From: JALZAA01 sp035316025
GTDB lineage: Bacteria > Actinomycetota > Acidimicrobiia > IMCC26256 > JACDBD01
Direction of reading: 5' to 3'
Length of the DNA: 19,776 bases
Assembly: GCA_035316025.1 (NCBI GenBank)
Contig: DATFXL010000092.1
Coordinates: forward strand, 1-19,776
The translations under genes were made by a program, and so were the position numbers. The notes beneath the pieces were generated by a model. It was not told the origin of the DNA and did no database searches. It was given only the letters and a program-made list of their open reading frames with translations. This document shows positions 7,369 to 14,342 of the stretch, in pieces. Position 1 is the stretch's first letter, and each line of letters starts with the position of its first letter.

Positions 7369-7398
7369 ACCTTATTCTGTCTCCGGCGGGCGGGACAA
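7369..7398 (-). promoter_or_regulatory. Promoter of the TetR-oxidoreductase operon (leaderless type)
   Basis: On the minus strand a -35-like TTGTCC (7398-7393) is followed after 18 nt by TAAGGT (7374-7369), which fits TANNNT. The ATG at 7361 begins 7 nt after the -10 box, so transcription would start at or next to the start codon. The same geometry (18-nt spacer, 7-nt gap) occurs in the Fur-family promoter of this window. Confidence 0.6.
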
Positions 7399-7399
7399 C

Positions 7400-7426
7400 C
7401 GACGTACAACTACGGTCCGTCGACGT
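7400..7426 (+). promoter_or_regulatory. Possible CoA ligase promoter and TetR operator region
   Basis: TACGGT at 7411-7416 fits TANNNT and ends 8 nt before the GTG at 7425, suggesting a leaderless mRNA for the CoA ligase. It overlaps a short inverted repeat ACGG-T-CCGT (7412-7420), and CGACGT is repeated directly at 7400 and 7421, 21 bp apart (two helical turns). These are candidate TetR contacts, but each is short and could be chance in GC-rich DNA. No -35 element is recognisable. Confidence 0.3.
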
Positions 7427-9065
7427 GCCGCCCGACTGGCAGCTGCGCATCCCGCCCGACGAGCTCACCGCCCGCTACGTCGGCGACGGCTCGTGGAACG
7501 ACGACACCTTGGGCGAGATCCTCGCCCGCGGACTCGCCGACGGGGGGCAGCTCGCGTTCAAGGTGCGGTCCCGGCTCCGGCCGTACTCGGGCACGCTGGG
7601 CGACGTCGCCGAGCTGGCGCGTCGCGTCGCTGGCGGCCTGCGGGCGCGGGGCGTCGGCGTGGGCGACCTCATCGCGTTCCAGCTGCCGAACTGGGTGGAA
7701 GCGGCGGCGACGTTCTGGGCCACCGCGTTCCTTGGCGCGGTGCCGGTGCCCATCGTGCACTTCTACGGGCTCAAAGAGGTCGGCTTCATCCTCCGTCAGT
7801 CCGGTGCCCGCGTGCTCGTCACCGCCGATCGGTTCGGTCACTTGGACTACCTCGCCAACCTCGACGCCATCCGCCCCGACGCGCCCGACCTCGAGCTCGT
7901 CGCTGTGGTGTCCGATGCCGCCGTCCCGCCCGAGCATCTCGCGTTCGCGGCCCTGGGCGATGCCGACGTCGTCGATGCGCCCGCGCGCGTCGACCCCTCG
8001 GCGCCGGCACTCGTCGCGTATACGTCCGGCACGACGTCCGATCCGAAAGGCGTTGTCCACGCCCACCGGACCATCGGCTTCGAGATCCGCCAACTCGGGG
8101 CGATGCAGGCCGGAGGCAATATCCCCGCGCTCACAGGCGCGCCCGTCGGCCACGGCATCGGCATGCTCGCCGCGCTGCTGATCCCCGTCTTCCGGCGCGA
8201 CCCGATCCATCTGATCGACATGTGGGACCCCGCGACCGTGCTCGCGGCCATGCTCGAGGACCACGTCTACAGCGGCGCCGGCGCCACGTTCTTCCTGACC
8301 AGCCTGCTCGACCACCCGGACTTCGCCGACGAGCACCGCGCGCTCATGCGCCATGTGGGGCTGGGCGGCTCCTCCGTGCCGGCGGCGATCGGAGACCGGG
8401 CCGATGCCATGGACATCTCGATCGTCCGCATGTACGGATCGACCGAGCACCCGTCGATCACCGGGTCGCGCCACGAGGAGCCGCGTGACAAGCGGCTGTA
8501 CACCGACGGCCACCCGCTGCCCGGCGTCGAGATCAAGCTGCTCGACGACGACGGGAAGGAAGTCGCGGCGGGCGTGTCGGGTGAGATCCACAGCCGCGGA
8601 CCCGATTGCTTCCCGGGCTACACCGACCCCGCGCTCACGAAGGCGTGCTTCGACGCCGCCGGCTGGTACGCCACGGGCGACGTCGGCGTTCTCGACGACG
8701 ACGGCTTCCTGTCCATCGTCGATCGGAAGAAGGACATCATCATCCGCGGGGGTGAGAACGTCTCCGCCCTCGAGGTCGAGGAGCTGGTGCTGCGCATGCC
8801 GGGCGTCGCCGAGGTCGCGGTCGTGGCCGCGCCCGACGCTCGGCTCGGCGAGCACGCCTGCGCGTTCGTGCGCCCGCTCCCGAACGGCGAGGTGCCCGCG
8901 CTCGATGCGGTGCGCTCCCACCTCGACGCCGCCGGCCTCGCCCGGCAGAAGTGGCCCGAGGAAGTGCGTCCGATCGACGAGTTCCCGCGCACGCCGTCGG
9001 GAAAGGTCCAGAAGTTCGCCCTCCGCGATCGACTCCGGGCCGAGGCGGCAGGCGAGCCCGCCTAG
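7425..9065 (+). CDS. Acyl-CoA synthetase / AMP-dependent CoA ligase (cyclohexanecarboxylate-CoA-ligase-like)
   Basis: A 546-residue adenylate-forming enzyme that would activate a carboxylic acid with ATP and CoA. Core motifs are intact: P-loop YTSGTTSDPKGVVHAH (about 199-214), MYGSTEHPS, the adenine-site YATGDVGVLDDDGF, the hinge DRKKDIIIRGGENVSALEVE, and the A10 lysine in RTPSGKVQKF (K527). The N-terminal part (LRPYSGTLGDVAELARRVAGG, then FQLPNWVEAAATFWATAFLGAVPVPIVHFYG in sequence) resembles proteins annotated as cyclohexanecarboxylate-CoA ligases, so an alicyclic or aromatic acid is possible, but the family is promiscuous. The GTG at 7425 is the only reasonable in-frame start and follows a TANNNT box. 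It is divergent from the TetR operon, and its stop TAG interlocks with the stop of the next gene on the opposite strand. Confidence 0.92.
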   Translation: MPPDWQLRIPPDELTARYVGDGSWNDDTLGEILARGLADGGQLAFKVRSRLRPYSGTLGDVAELARRVAGGLRARGVGVGDLIAFQLPNWVEAAATFWATAFLGAVPVPIVHFYGLKEVGFILRQSGARVLVTADRFGHLDYLANLDAIRPDAPDLELVAVVSDAAVPPEHLAFAALGDADVVDAPARVDPSAPALVAYTSGTTSDPKGVVHAHRTIGFEIRQLGAMQAGGNIPALTGAPVGHGIGMLAALLIPVFRRDPIHLIDMWDPATVLAAMLEDHVYSGAGATFFLTSLLDHPDFADEHRALMRHVGLGGSSVPAAIGDRADAMDISIVRMYGSTEHPSITGSRHEEPRDKRLYTDGHPLPGVEIKLLDDDGKEVAAGVSGEIHSRGPDCFPGYTDPALTKACFDAAGWYATGDVGVLDDDGFLSIVDRKKDIIIRGGENVSALEVEELVLRMPGVAEVAVVAAPDARLGEHACAFVRPLPNGEVPALDAVRSHLDAAGLARQKWPEEVRPIDEFPRTPSGKVQKFALRDRLRAEAAGEPA

Positions 9066-10510
9066 CCCGCCGCGATCCGTTCCACGAGCAGAGGGCGCTG
9101 CACCTGACCGGTCGCCGGCGTGCGCGGCAGCTCGTCGACGATCTCGAGTCGCCGCGGTTGCTTGAACGACGCCAGCTGTGCGGCGGCGTGGGACCGGAGC
9201 GCGTCGAGATCGACGGCGTCCCCCGAAGCGGGCTCGGGGACGATCACCGCGCACACGACCTCGCCCCAGGTGGCGTCGGGAACGCCCACGACCGCGACCT
9301 CGCGGACCCCGGCGTGAGTTGCCAGCGCCGCCTCGACCTCGTTCGGCGCGACGGTCTCCCCGCCGGTGCGGATCACGTCCCGCGCCCTTCCGACGATCGA
9401 CAGGTACCCCTCGTCGTCGATCGTGCCGAGGTCGCCGGTGTGGTACCAGCCGTCAGCGAGCGCCTCGGCGCTGGCGTCGGGCTGGTCGAAGTACCCATCC
9501 ATGAGCAGCTCGCTCTTGATGCACACCTCGCCGTCCTCGAGCCGCACGTCGACGCCCGGCTGCGGCAGCCCCACGCTGCCGGGCTTGCGGGCCAGGTCGG
9601 CGTGGGCGAGCACCGTGCCCGGTCCGGCCTCGGTCGAGCCGTAGAAGACGCGTGTGACCGTGTGGGGGAACGCGTCCCGGACCGCGGCGATGAGCTCAGG
9701 CGGCGTCGCCGACGTGCCCGTGTCGGATTCCACGAGCGACGAGACGTCGTAACCCTTGACGCCGTGCTCCAGCACCCGCGACCACACGGCCGGGATCAGG
9801 TAGATCCGGGTCGCGCCACGCCGCTCGACCGCGCGCAGGAGCGACTCGGCGTCAGGTGCGTGCACGAAGTGGATCGGACGTCGGCTCTGCCAGCATCCGA
9901 GTCCCAGTGACCATCCGGCCATGTGAAAGAGCGGGAACATGCAGACCGTGCCGCCGTCGCTGTCGGCGGCGAGGGGCGGGAAGCTACGGAGGCAGCTCGC
10001 GCGATGGGACAGAACCACGCCCTTCGGACGACCGGTGCTGCCGCTCGTGAAGAAGATGACGTGCGGATCGAGTTCGTCGAGCGGGCCCGGGCCGATCTCG
10101 CCCGCGCTGGCGCGCGTGGCGGCATCGGCGAGATGCGCATGTGTCACGATCGCGTCGTCGATCTCCTGGACGAGCGGCGCGTGTGCGTCGTCGACGACGA
10201 CGAGGCGCGGCCGGGCGTACCCGATCACCTCGGCGGCCTCCTCGGGACCGAGACGCGCGTTCACCGGAGCGAACACCGCGCCCAAACGCGCGAGCCCGAA
10301 GAAGACAGGCAGCGCCTCGAGGGACGTATCGCCCCACCACGCCACCCGGTCACCCCGCCCGACGCCCATCCCGCCGAGCGTGTGCGCGACGCGGTTGGTC
10401 AGGTCGTGGAGCTCACCGAAGGTCACTTCGTCGTCGCCAAGCGTCGCCGCCAGCCGGTGTGGCGTGTACCGCGCTGCGTGGCGCAGCACGTTGCCGATGA
10501 GGAGCGCCAT
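9062..10510 (-). CDS. Acyl-CoA synthetase-like protein with Gln at the A10 lysine position
   Basis: A 482-residue AMP-binding protein. The P-loop FFTSGSTGRPKGVVLSH (153-169), FYGSTEAGPG, WYHTGDLGTIDDEGYLSIVGR and the hinge RDVIRTGGETVAPNEVE are all present. At the C-terminus the A10 motif reads RTPATGQVQRPLL: the lysine that normally follows the Gly and catalyses adenylate formation is Gln (Q469, codon CAG). The enzyme may be impaired in ATP-dependent adenylation, may work mainly in the thioesterification direction, or may be non-catalytic. The ATG at 10510 overlaps the cupin stop by one base (TGATG), so the two genes are probably translationally coupled. Its stop shares the palindrome CTAG with the convergent CoA ligase. 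Substrate unknown; its N-terminal domain is unlike the neighbouring ligase. Confidence 0.9.
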   Translation of the reverse strand: MALLIGNVLRHAARYTPHRLAATLGDDEVTFGELHDLTNRVAHTLGGMGVGRGDRVAWWGDTSLEALPVFFGLARLGAVFAPVNARLGPEEAAEVIGYARPRLVVVDDAHAPLVQEIDDAIVTHAHLADAATRASAGEIGPGPLDELDPHVIFFTSGSTGRPKGVVLSHRASCLRSFPPLAADSDGGTVCMFPLFHMAGWSLGLGCWQSRRPIHFVHAPDAESLLRAVERRGATRIYLIPAVWSRVLEHGVKGYDVSSLVESDTGTSATPPELIAAVRDAFPHTVTRVFYGSTEAGPGTVLAHADLARKPGSVGLPQPGVDVRLEDGEVCIKSELLMDGYFDQPDASAEALADGWYHTGDLGTIDDEGYLSIVGRARDVIRTGGETVAPNEVEAALATHAGVREVAVVGVPDATWGEVVCAVIVPEPASGDAVDLDALRSHAAAQLASFKQPRRLEIVDELPRTPATGQVQRPLLVERIAAG

Positions 10511-10848
10511 CAGCCGCGCGCGGTGTCTTTGAACTCCACCAGCACGTTTCGGTAGGCCCGCTCGCCGACGTTCACAGCCGTCTCGACGCTGCCCTGCTTC
10601 AGGAACGTGGTCCGTCCCTGCTCGACAGGCGCCTCGATGTAGTCGCCGTACTCCATCGGGTAGCCGGGCACGGCCTTGGCGGCGATCTTGTCGCCGGCGA
10701 CGTCCACGATCACGTAGTCGCACGTGTGCCGGTGAGGAGCCGAGACCTCGCCCGGAGCCAGCCGCAGCTCCCAGATGCGGATCTCGTCGTCCTCGAAGAG
10801 GAGCCTGCTCCCGATGTCGCCCAGCGCGATCTTGCTCTCGTCCCCCAT
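10510..10848 (-). CDS. Small cupin-domain protein
   Basis: A 112-residue single-domain cupin. The first cupin motif is seen as LAPGEVSAPHRHTCDYVIVD (about 30-49): H39 and H41 could bind metal, and D44 stands near the place where canonical cupins have Glu. A second motif is less clear (VEQGRTTFL and AYRNVLVEF). Small cupins of this sort act as metal-dependent isomerases, dioxygenases or simple binding proteins; no reaction can be named. The ATG at 10848 has a strong ribosome site (GAGGGGAGAG) and lies 29 bp from the divergent CoA ligase start. It is co-transcribed with the Gln-type CoA ligase, so its job is probably tied to that enzyme's substrate or product (inference). Confidence 0.85.
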   Translation of the reverse strand: MGDESKIALGDIGSRLLFEDDEIRIWELRLAPGEVSAPHRHTCDYVIVDVAGDKIAAKAVPGYPMEYGDYIEAPVEQGRTTFLKQGSVETAVNVGERAYRNVLVEFKDTARG

Positions 10849-10877
10849 CGCATCTCTCCCCTCGGTGGCCACGCGGC

Positions 10878-12419
10878 ATGATGACGGACATGTCACAGAC
10901 CGGCAACCAAGATGCGGGCGTGATCGCTCACGCGCGAGCCCGCTCCGACCACGTCGCGCTGCGCCAAGGCGACCGCGCACTGACGTACGGCGACCTGGAC
11001 GACCGGGCGCGGCGGGTCGCGCACGCCCTGGCCAGCCTCGGCGTCAGGCGCGGCGACCGCGTGGCCGTGATGATCCCGAACTCGTTCGAATTCTTCGAAG
11101 CCGTGCACGGCGCCGGCCGTCTGGGTGCCGTCGTCGTGCCTGTGAACGTCCACTTCAAGGCGGACGAAGCGGGTTGGATCGTCGCCGACTCCGGCGCCGC
11201 CGCCGTCGTCGTCGCCGAGGATCTCCAGCCTGCGCTCGACGGCGTCGCCGGCGTGCCCCGGCTGGTGGTCGGGCCAGGTGGCGACTACGAGAAGGCGTTG
11301 GCGAGCGCGCCGGACGACGGGGAGGTCGACCCGCCCGAAGTGGTCGGAGACGGGTGGCCGACGGTCATGGCGTACACGTCGGGGACGACGGGTCGGCCCA
11401 AGGGCGTCGCGATCGGGGAGGACGATTTCCGTCGTCGGGCGGTCGCCGTGGCGGCGTCGAAGGACCGCTGGGGATTCGACACCGGCGACGTGCACCTGCT
11501 CGTCGGCCCCTCGTACCACATGGGCCCGCTGTTCTGGGCCCAGATGCACCTCGCGTTCGGCGCGTCAGTCGTGATCATGCCCAAATGGGACGCGCGCGGC
11601 GCGCTCGAGTTGATCGAGCGCTGGCACGTCACGAACGTCCACATGGTCCCGGCCAACTTCACCCGCGTCCTCGAGCTTCCAGAAGAAGTCCGGGACGGCT
11701 ACGACCTGTCGTCGCTGAAGATTGTCGTTCATGCCGCTGCTCCATGCCCGGTGACGCTCAAGCGCGCGTTCATGGAGTTCGTCGGCGCCGACAAGGTCTG
11801 GGAGTACTTCGGCGCGTCCGAGGGCGGCGGCACGGTGATCAGCCCTCGGGAGTGGCTCGAGCATCCCGGAAGCGTCGGCAAGCCGTTTCCCGGAAACGAG
11901 TTCGCGATCCTGGACGACGACGGCAACCCGCTGCCCGTGGGCGAGGTCGGCACGATCTACGCCAAGCCGGCCGCGTCGAGCTTCGAGTACCACAACGATC
12001 CCGACAAGACGGCGTCATCCCATCGGGGCGAGTGGTTCACGGTCGGTGATGCCGGCTATCTCGACGACGACGGGTACCTGTACCTCGCCGACCGCAAGAG
12101 CGACATGGTCATCTCGGGTGGGGTGAACATCTATCCACGCGAGATCGAGGACACCCTCCATCAGCATCCGGACGTCGTCGACTGCACCGTGCTCGGCCTT
12201 CCGGACGACCGGTGGGGCGAGGTCCTCTACGCCGTCGTGCAGCCGCGAGCGAACTCGTCACTCGACGCCGACGACGTGATCGCCATCTGTCGCGAGAAGC
12301 TCGCCGACTACAAGCGGCCGCGAGTCGTGGAGTTCGTCGACGAACTGCCCCGCGATCCGAATGGCAAGGTTCGCAAGCCCAAGCTCCGCGAGGCCTGGCT
12401 CGCGCGGCGGCAAGGGTGA
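10878..12419 (+). CDS. Acyl-CoA synthetase (FadD-like)
   Basis: A 513-residue adenylate-forming CoA ligase with a complete motif set: YTSGTTGRPKGVAIG (167-181), EYFGASEGGG, WFTVGDAGYLDDDGYLYLADR, hinge KSDMVISGGVNIYPREIED, and the A10 lysine in RDPNGKVRKP (K497). It should activate a fatty, aromatic or branched acid to its CoA ester in the cytoplasm. Three in-frame ATGs (10878, 10881, 10890) are possible starts; none has a clear ribosome site and no TANNNT box is seen, so the start is uncertain by four codons. It begins 29 bp from the divergent cupin gene and is followed after 33 bp by the GYD gene, then the KARI homologue, in one probable operon. It is the third CoA ligase within 5 kb and only distantly similar to the other two. 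Confidence 0.93.
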   Translation: MMTDMSQTGNQDAGVIAHARARSDHVALRQGDRALTYGDLDDRARRVAHALASLGVRRGDRVAVMIPNSFEFFEAVHGAGRLGAVVVPVNVHFKADEAGWIVADSGAAAVVVAEDLQPALDGVAGVPRLVVGPGGDYEKALASAPDDGEVDPPEVVGDGWPTVMAYTSGTTGRPKGVAIGEDDFRRRAVAVAASKDRWGFDTGDVHLLVGPSYHMGPLFWAQMHLAFGASVVIMPKWDARGALELIERWHVTNVHMVPANFTRVLELPEEVRDGYDLSSLKIVVHAAAPCPVTLKRAFMEFVGADKVWEYFGASEGGGTVISPREWLEHPGSVGKPFPGNEFAILDDDGNPLPVGEVGTIYAKPAASSFEYHNDPDKTASSHRGEWFTVGDAGYLDDDGYLYLADRKSDMVISGGVNIYPREIEDTLHQHPDVVDCTVLGLPDDRWGEVLYAVVQPRANSSLDADDVIAICREKLADYKRPRVVEFVDELPRDPNGKVRKPKLREAWLARRQG

Positions 12420-12452
12420 AGAATCGTCGTGCACGACGTGAAGGGGGGAACG

Positions 12453-12776
12453 ATGCCCTACTACCTGATCCAGACCGCGTATACGCCTGAGTCCTGGGAG
12501 AACATGATCAAGAGCCCGCAGGACCGGGTCGACCTCGTGCGACCGGCGATCGAGGGCTTCGGCGGTCGCATCGACGCCGGCTACATCGCGTTCGGAGAAT
12601 ACGACTTCGCGACGATCGTCGAGTTCCCCGACAACGTGAGCGCGGCGGCGTTCTCGATCTCGGTGTCATCGAAGGGCGGTCTCAAGGCGTACAAGACCAC
12701 GCCCCTCTTGACGATGGCAGAAGCGCAACAGGCCATGGAGAAGGCGGGTGGGAGCACCTACGCCGCACCGAAATGA
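12453..12776 (+). CDS. GYD-domain protein
   Basis: A 107-residue protein matching the small GYD family (alpha/beta ferredoxin-like fold, function not established). Visible family features: N-terminal PYYLIQTAYTPESW, PQDRVDLVRPAIEGFGGRI, the name-giving GEYD (48-51), VEFPDNVSAAAFSI and KTTPLLTMAEA. The ATG at 12453 is chosen over upstream codons because AAGGGGGG lies a few bases ahead and PYYL is the normal start of the family. It overlaps the KARI homologue by 4 nt (ATGA). GYD proteins are often found as small stand-alone proteins beside catabolic enzymes; an isomerase, binding or stress role is only speculation. Confidence 0.9.
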   Translation: MPYYLIQTAYTPESWENMIKSPQDRVDLVRPAIEGFGGRIDAGYIAFGEYDFATIVEFPDNVSAAAFSISVSSKGGLKAYKTTPLLTMAEAQQAMEKAGGSTYAAPK

Positions 12777-13747
12777 CGACGATCTTCCACGACGAGGACG
12801 CCGACCTCGCCGCCCTGGCGGGATCGACGGTCGCCGTCGTGGGATACGGGAACCAGGGGCGCTCGTGGGCGCTCAACCTGCGCGATTCCGGCCTCGACGT
12901 GTCGGTGTGCGTGCGGAACGACGCGTCTCGCGACCAAGCCGTCGCCGACGGGTTCGACGCCCACGAGATCGCCGACGCGTCGACGGCGGACGTCGTCTGC
13001 GTCCTCGTGCCCGATGACGTCATCCCGTCGCTCCCTGTGCAACGACCTGACGGCGGGCTCACGATCGTCGCGAGTGGGTACACGCTGGCGTTCGACCGCT
13101 TCGATCCCGCGGGCGACGTCGGCATGGTCGCGCCCCGGATGCTCGGACCGGAGGTGCGGCGCTGCTACGACGAGGGCATCGGCTTCATCACCGCAGTCGG
13201 CATCCATCGCGACAGAACGGGGCGAGCGCGCGACCGCACGCTGGCCGTAGCGAAGGCCGTCGGCGGGCTTCGTCAAGGCGCTGTCGAGCTCACGCCCCGG
13301 CAAGAGGTCGTGCTCGATCTCGCCGTCGAGCAGGCGTTGTCGCCGGCGCTCACCTCGGTGCACACGACGTTCGTCCAGGTGATGCTCGAGCAGGGCATCC
13401 CGCTCGAGGCCGTGCTCACCGAGCTGGTGCTGTCGGGCGAGGTCGAGCGGACGATGCGACTCGTGCGCGAGTCGGGGTACGCCGCCCAGTTCGGTTACCA
13501 CTCACCGACGAGCCAGTACGGCCAGCTGACCCGCCGGGGCGAGTACGCGCATCTCGACCTTGCCACGACGATGCGCCGTCTCGTCGACGACATCGCGTCG
13601 GGCCGTTTCGCCGACGAGTGGGACGCGGAACGCGACGCGGGGTACCCGAAGCTGCACGCGCTCCGAGAGCAACACGCCGGCCCCGCCGTCGCCGAGTTCG
13701 AGTCGGCGCTGCGCCGCGAACTGGGGGAGGGGGCGCTCCGCCCCTAA
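12773..13747 (+). CDS. Diverged ketol-acid reductoisomerase (IlvC) family protein
   Basis: A 324-residue protein with the KARI fold. The NAD(P)-binding VAVVGYGNQGRSWALNLRDS (20-39), VVCVLVPDDVIP and the central GMVAPRMLGPEVRR followed by GIGFITAVGIHRD and AVAKAVGG align along the family. Catalytic positions are not all kept: the AHGFNIH segment with the catalytic His reads ASGYTLA (Ser101), APKGPG reads APRMLG, and the DLFGEQ metal motif is DLAVEQ (D182, E186 kept). The C-terminal metal glutamates are out of register (LEAVLTELVLSGEVE). Ordinary acetohydroxyacid isomeroreduction is therefore doubtful; a related NAD(P)-dependent reaction is more likely. The start overlaps the GYD stop by 4 nt. 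No other valine/leucine biosynthesis gene is near. Confidence 0.85.
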   Translation: MTTIFHDEDADLAALAGSTVAVVGYGNQGRSWALNLRDSGLDVSVCVRNDASRDQAVADGFDAHEIADASTADVVCVLVPDDVIPSLPVQRPDGGLTIVASGYTLAFDRFDPAGDVGMVAPRMLGPEVRRCYDEGIGFITAVGIHRDRTGRARDRTLAVAKAVGGLRQGAVELTPRQEVVLDLAVEQALSPALTSVHTTFVQVMLEQGIPLEAVLTELVLSGEVERTMRLVRESGYAAQFGYHSPTSQYGQLTRRGEYAHLDLATTMRRLVDDIASGRFADEWDAERDAGYPKLHALREQHAGPAVAEFESALRRELGEGALRP

Positions 13748-13804
13748 CGCGGCCCGGTCGCGGAAGAATCAGTCAAACCCGCCGATACCTCGCAGAGTGG
13801 GAAC

Positions 13805-13820
13805 AGCGCCGCGTGGCGCT
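13805..13820 (+). terminator. Short hairpin after the KARI-like gene
   Basis: AGCGCC and GGCGCT form a perfect 6-bp stem around a GCGT loop, 58 nt after the KARI-like stop. There is no following T-run, so it is at best a weak intrinsic terminator. The rest of the 132-bp gap holds the Fur-family promoter near its right end and nothing else recognisable. Confidence 0.3.
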
Positions 13821-13842
13821 CGCGGTGCCCTGCCGGCTCGTG

Positions 13843-13872
13843 TTGGCAACTGACAACGGTTGTCGATAAGCT
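13843..13872 (+). promoter_or_regulatory. Promoter of the PerR-like gene (leaderless type)
   Basis: TTGGCA (13843-13848) is followed after 18 nt by TAAGCT (13867-13872), and the GTG start codon at 13880 begins 7 nt after the -10 box. The spacing places the transcription start at about the first base of the start codon. An exact palindrome lies in the spacer. Confidence 0.65.
13852..13864 (+). promoter_or_regulatory. Candidate Fur/PerR operator
   Basis: GACAAC-G-GTTGTC is a perfect 13-nt inverted repeat (6-bp arms, one central base) sitting between the -35 and -10 boxes of the Fur-family gene. A repressor bound here would block RNA polymerase, so autoregulation is the natural reading. It is more GC-rich than the classical Fur or PerR boxes of Bacillus. 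Confidence 0.55.
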
Positions 13873-13879
13873 TCTGGGT

Positions 13880-14308
13880 GTGAAGACGGTCGACGAGCTC
13901 ACCGAGCTGTTCCGGCACCAGGGCTTGCGGGTCACGCCGCAGCGGCAGGCAATCTTCGGCTTGCTCCACGGCGACGACCGGCATCCGACGGTGGAGTCGC
14001 TCTACGAGGCCGCCCGGGATCGGATGCCGACGATCTCGCTCAAGACCGTGTACCAGACCGTCAACGACCTCGCCGCCATGGGCGAAGTGGTCCTGCTCGA
14101 CCTGGGTACCGGCAGCTACCGGGTCGACCCCAACGTCGAGGACAAACATCACCATCTCATTTGCACCCGTTGCGGCAAGGTCCGCGACGTGCCCCTCGAC
14201 CTCTCCGACGTCCGCCTGCCGGCGCGTTACCGCCGCGGGTTCTCGGTGTCGACGGTCGAGATCAATTTCCGCGGCTTGTGCGATGAATGCGCCGCACTGC
14301 CCTCGTAG
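13880..14308 (+). CDS. Fur-family metalloregulator, PerR-like
   Basis: A 142-residue Fur-family repressor. The winged-helix region shows LRVTPQRQAIFGLL and SLKTVYQTVNDLAAMGEV; the dimerisation domain shows DKHHHLICTRCGKVRD. Two CxxC pairs (C95/C98, C134/C137) form the structural zinc site. The residues of the PerR regulatory site appear conserved: HPT (H35), RVD with Asp rather than the Glu of Fur (D83), H90 and H92, and GKVRD (D103). This argues for a peroxide sensor using Fe/Mn over an iron-uptake Fur. The GTG at 13880 follows a leaderless-type promoter containing a palindrome, and a rubrerythrin gene follows after 34 bp, the classical PerR target. An overlapping GTG two bases upstream is out of frame. 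Confidence 0.92.
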   Translation: MKTVDELTELFRHQGLRVTPQRQAIFGLLHGDDRHPTVESLYEAARDRMPTISLKTVYQTVNDLAAMGEVVLLDLGTGSYRVDPNVEDKHHHLICTRCGKVRDVPLDLSDVRLPARYRRGFSVSTVEINFRGLCDECAALPS

Positions 14309-14342
14309 CCCCCGTCGGATCGACAAGCACACAAGGAGCACC

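Noticed and set aside
7410..9254. A 614-codon open frame on the minus strand opposite the CoA ligase at 7425
   Set aside because: The plus-strand frame has every adenylate-forming motif; the antisense frame has none and runs through both gene ends.
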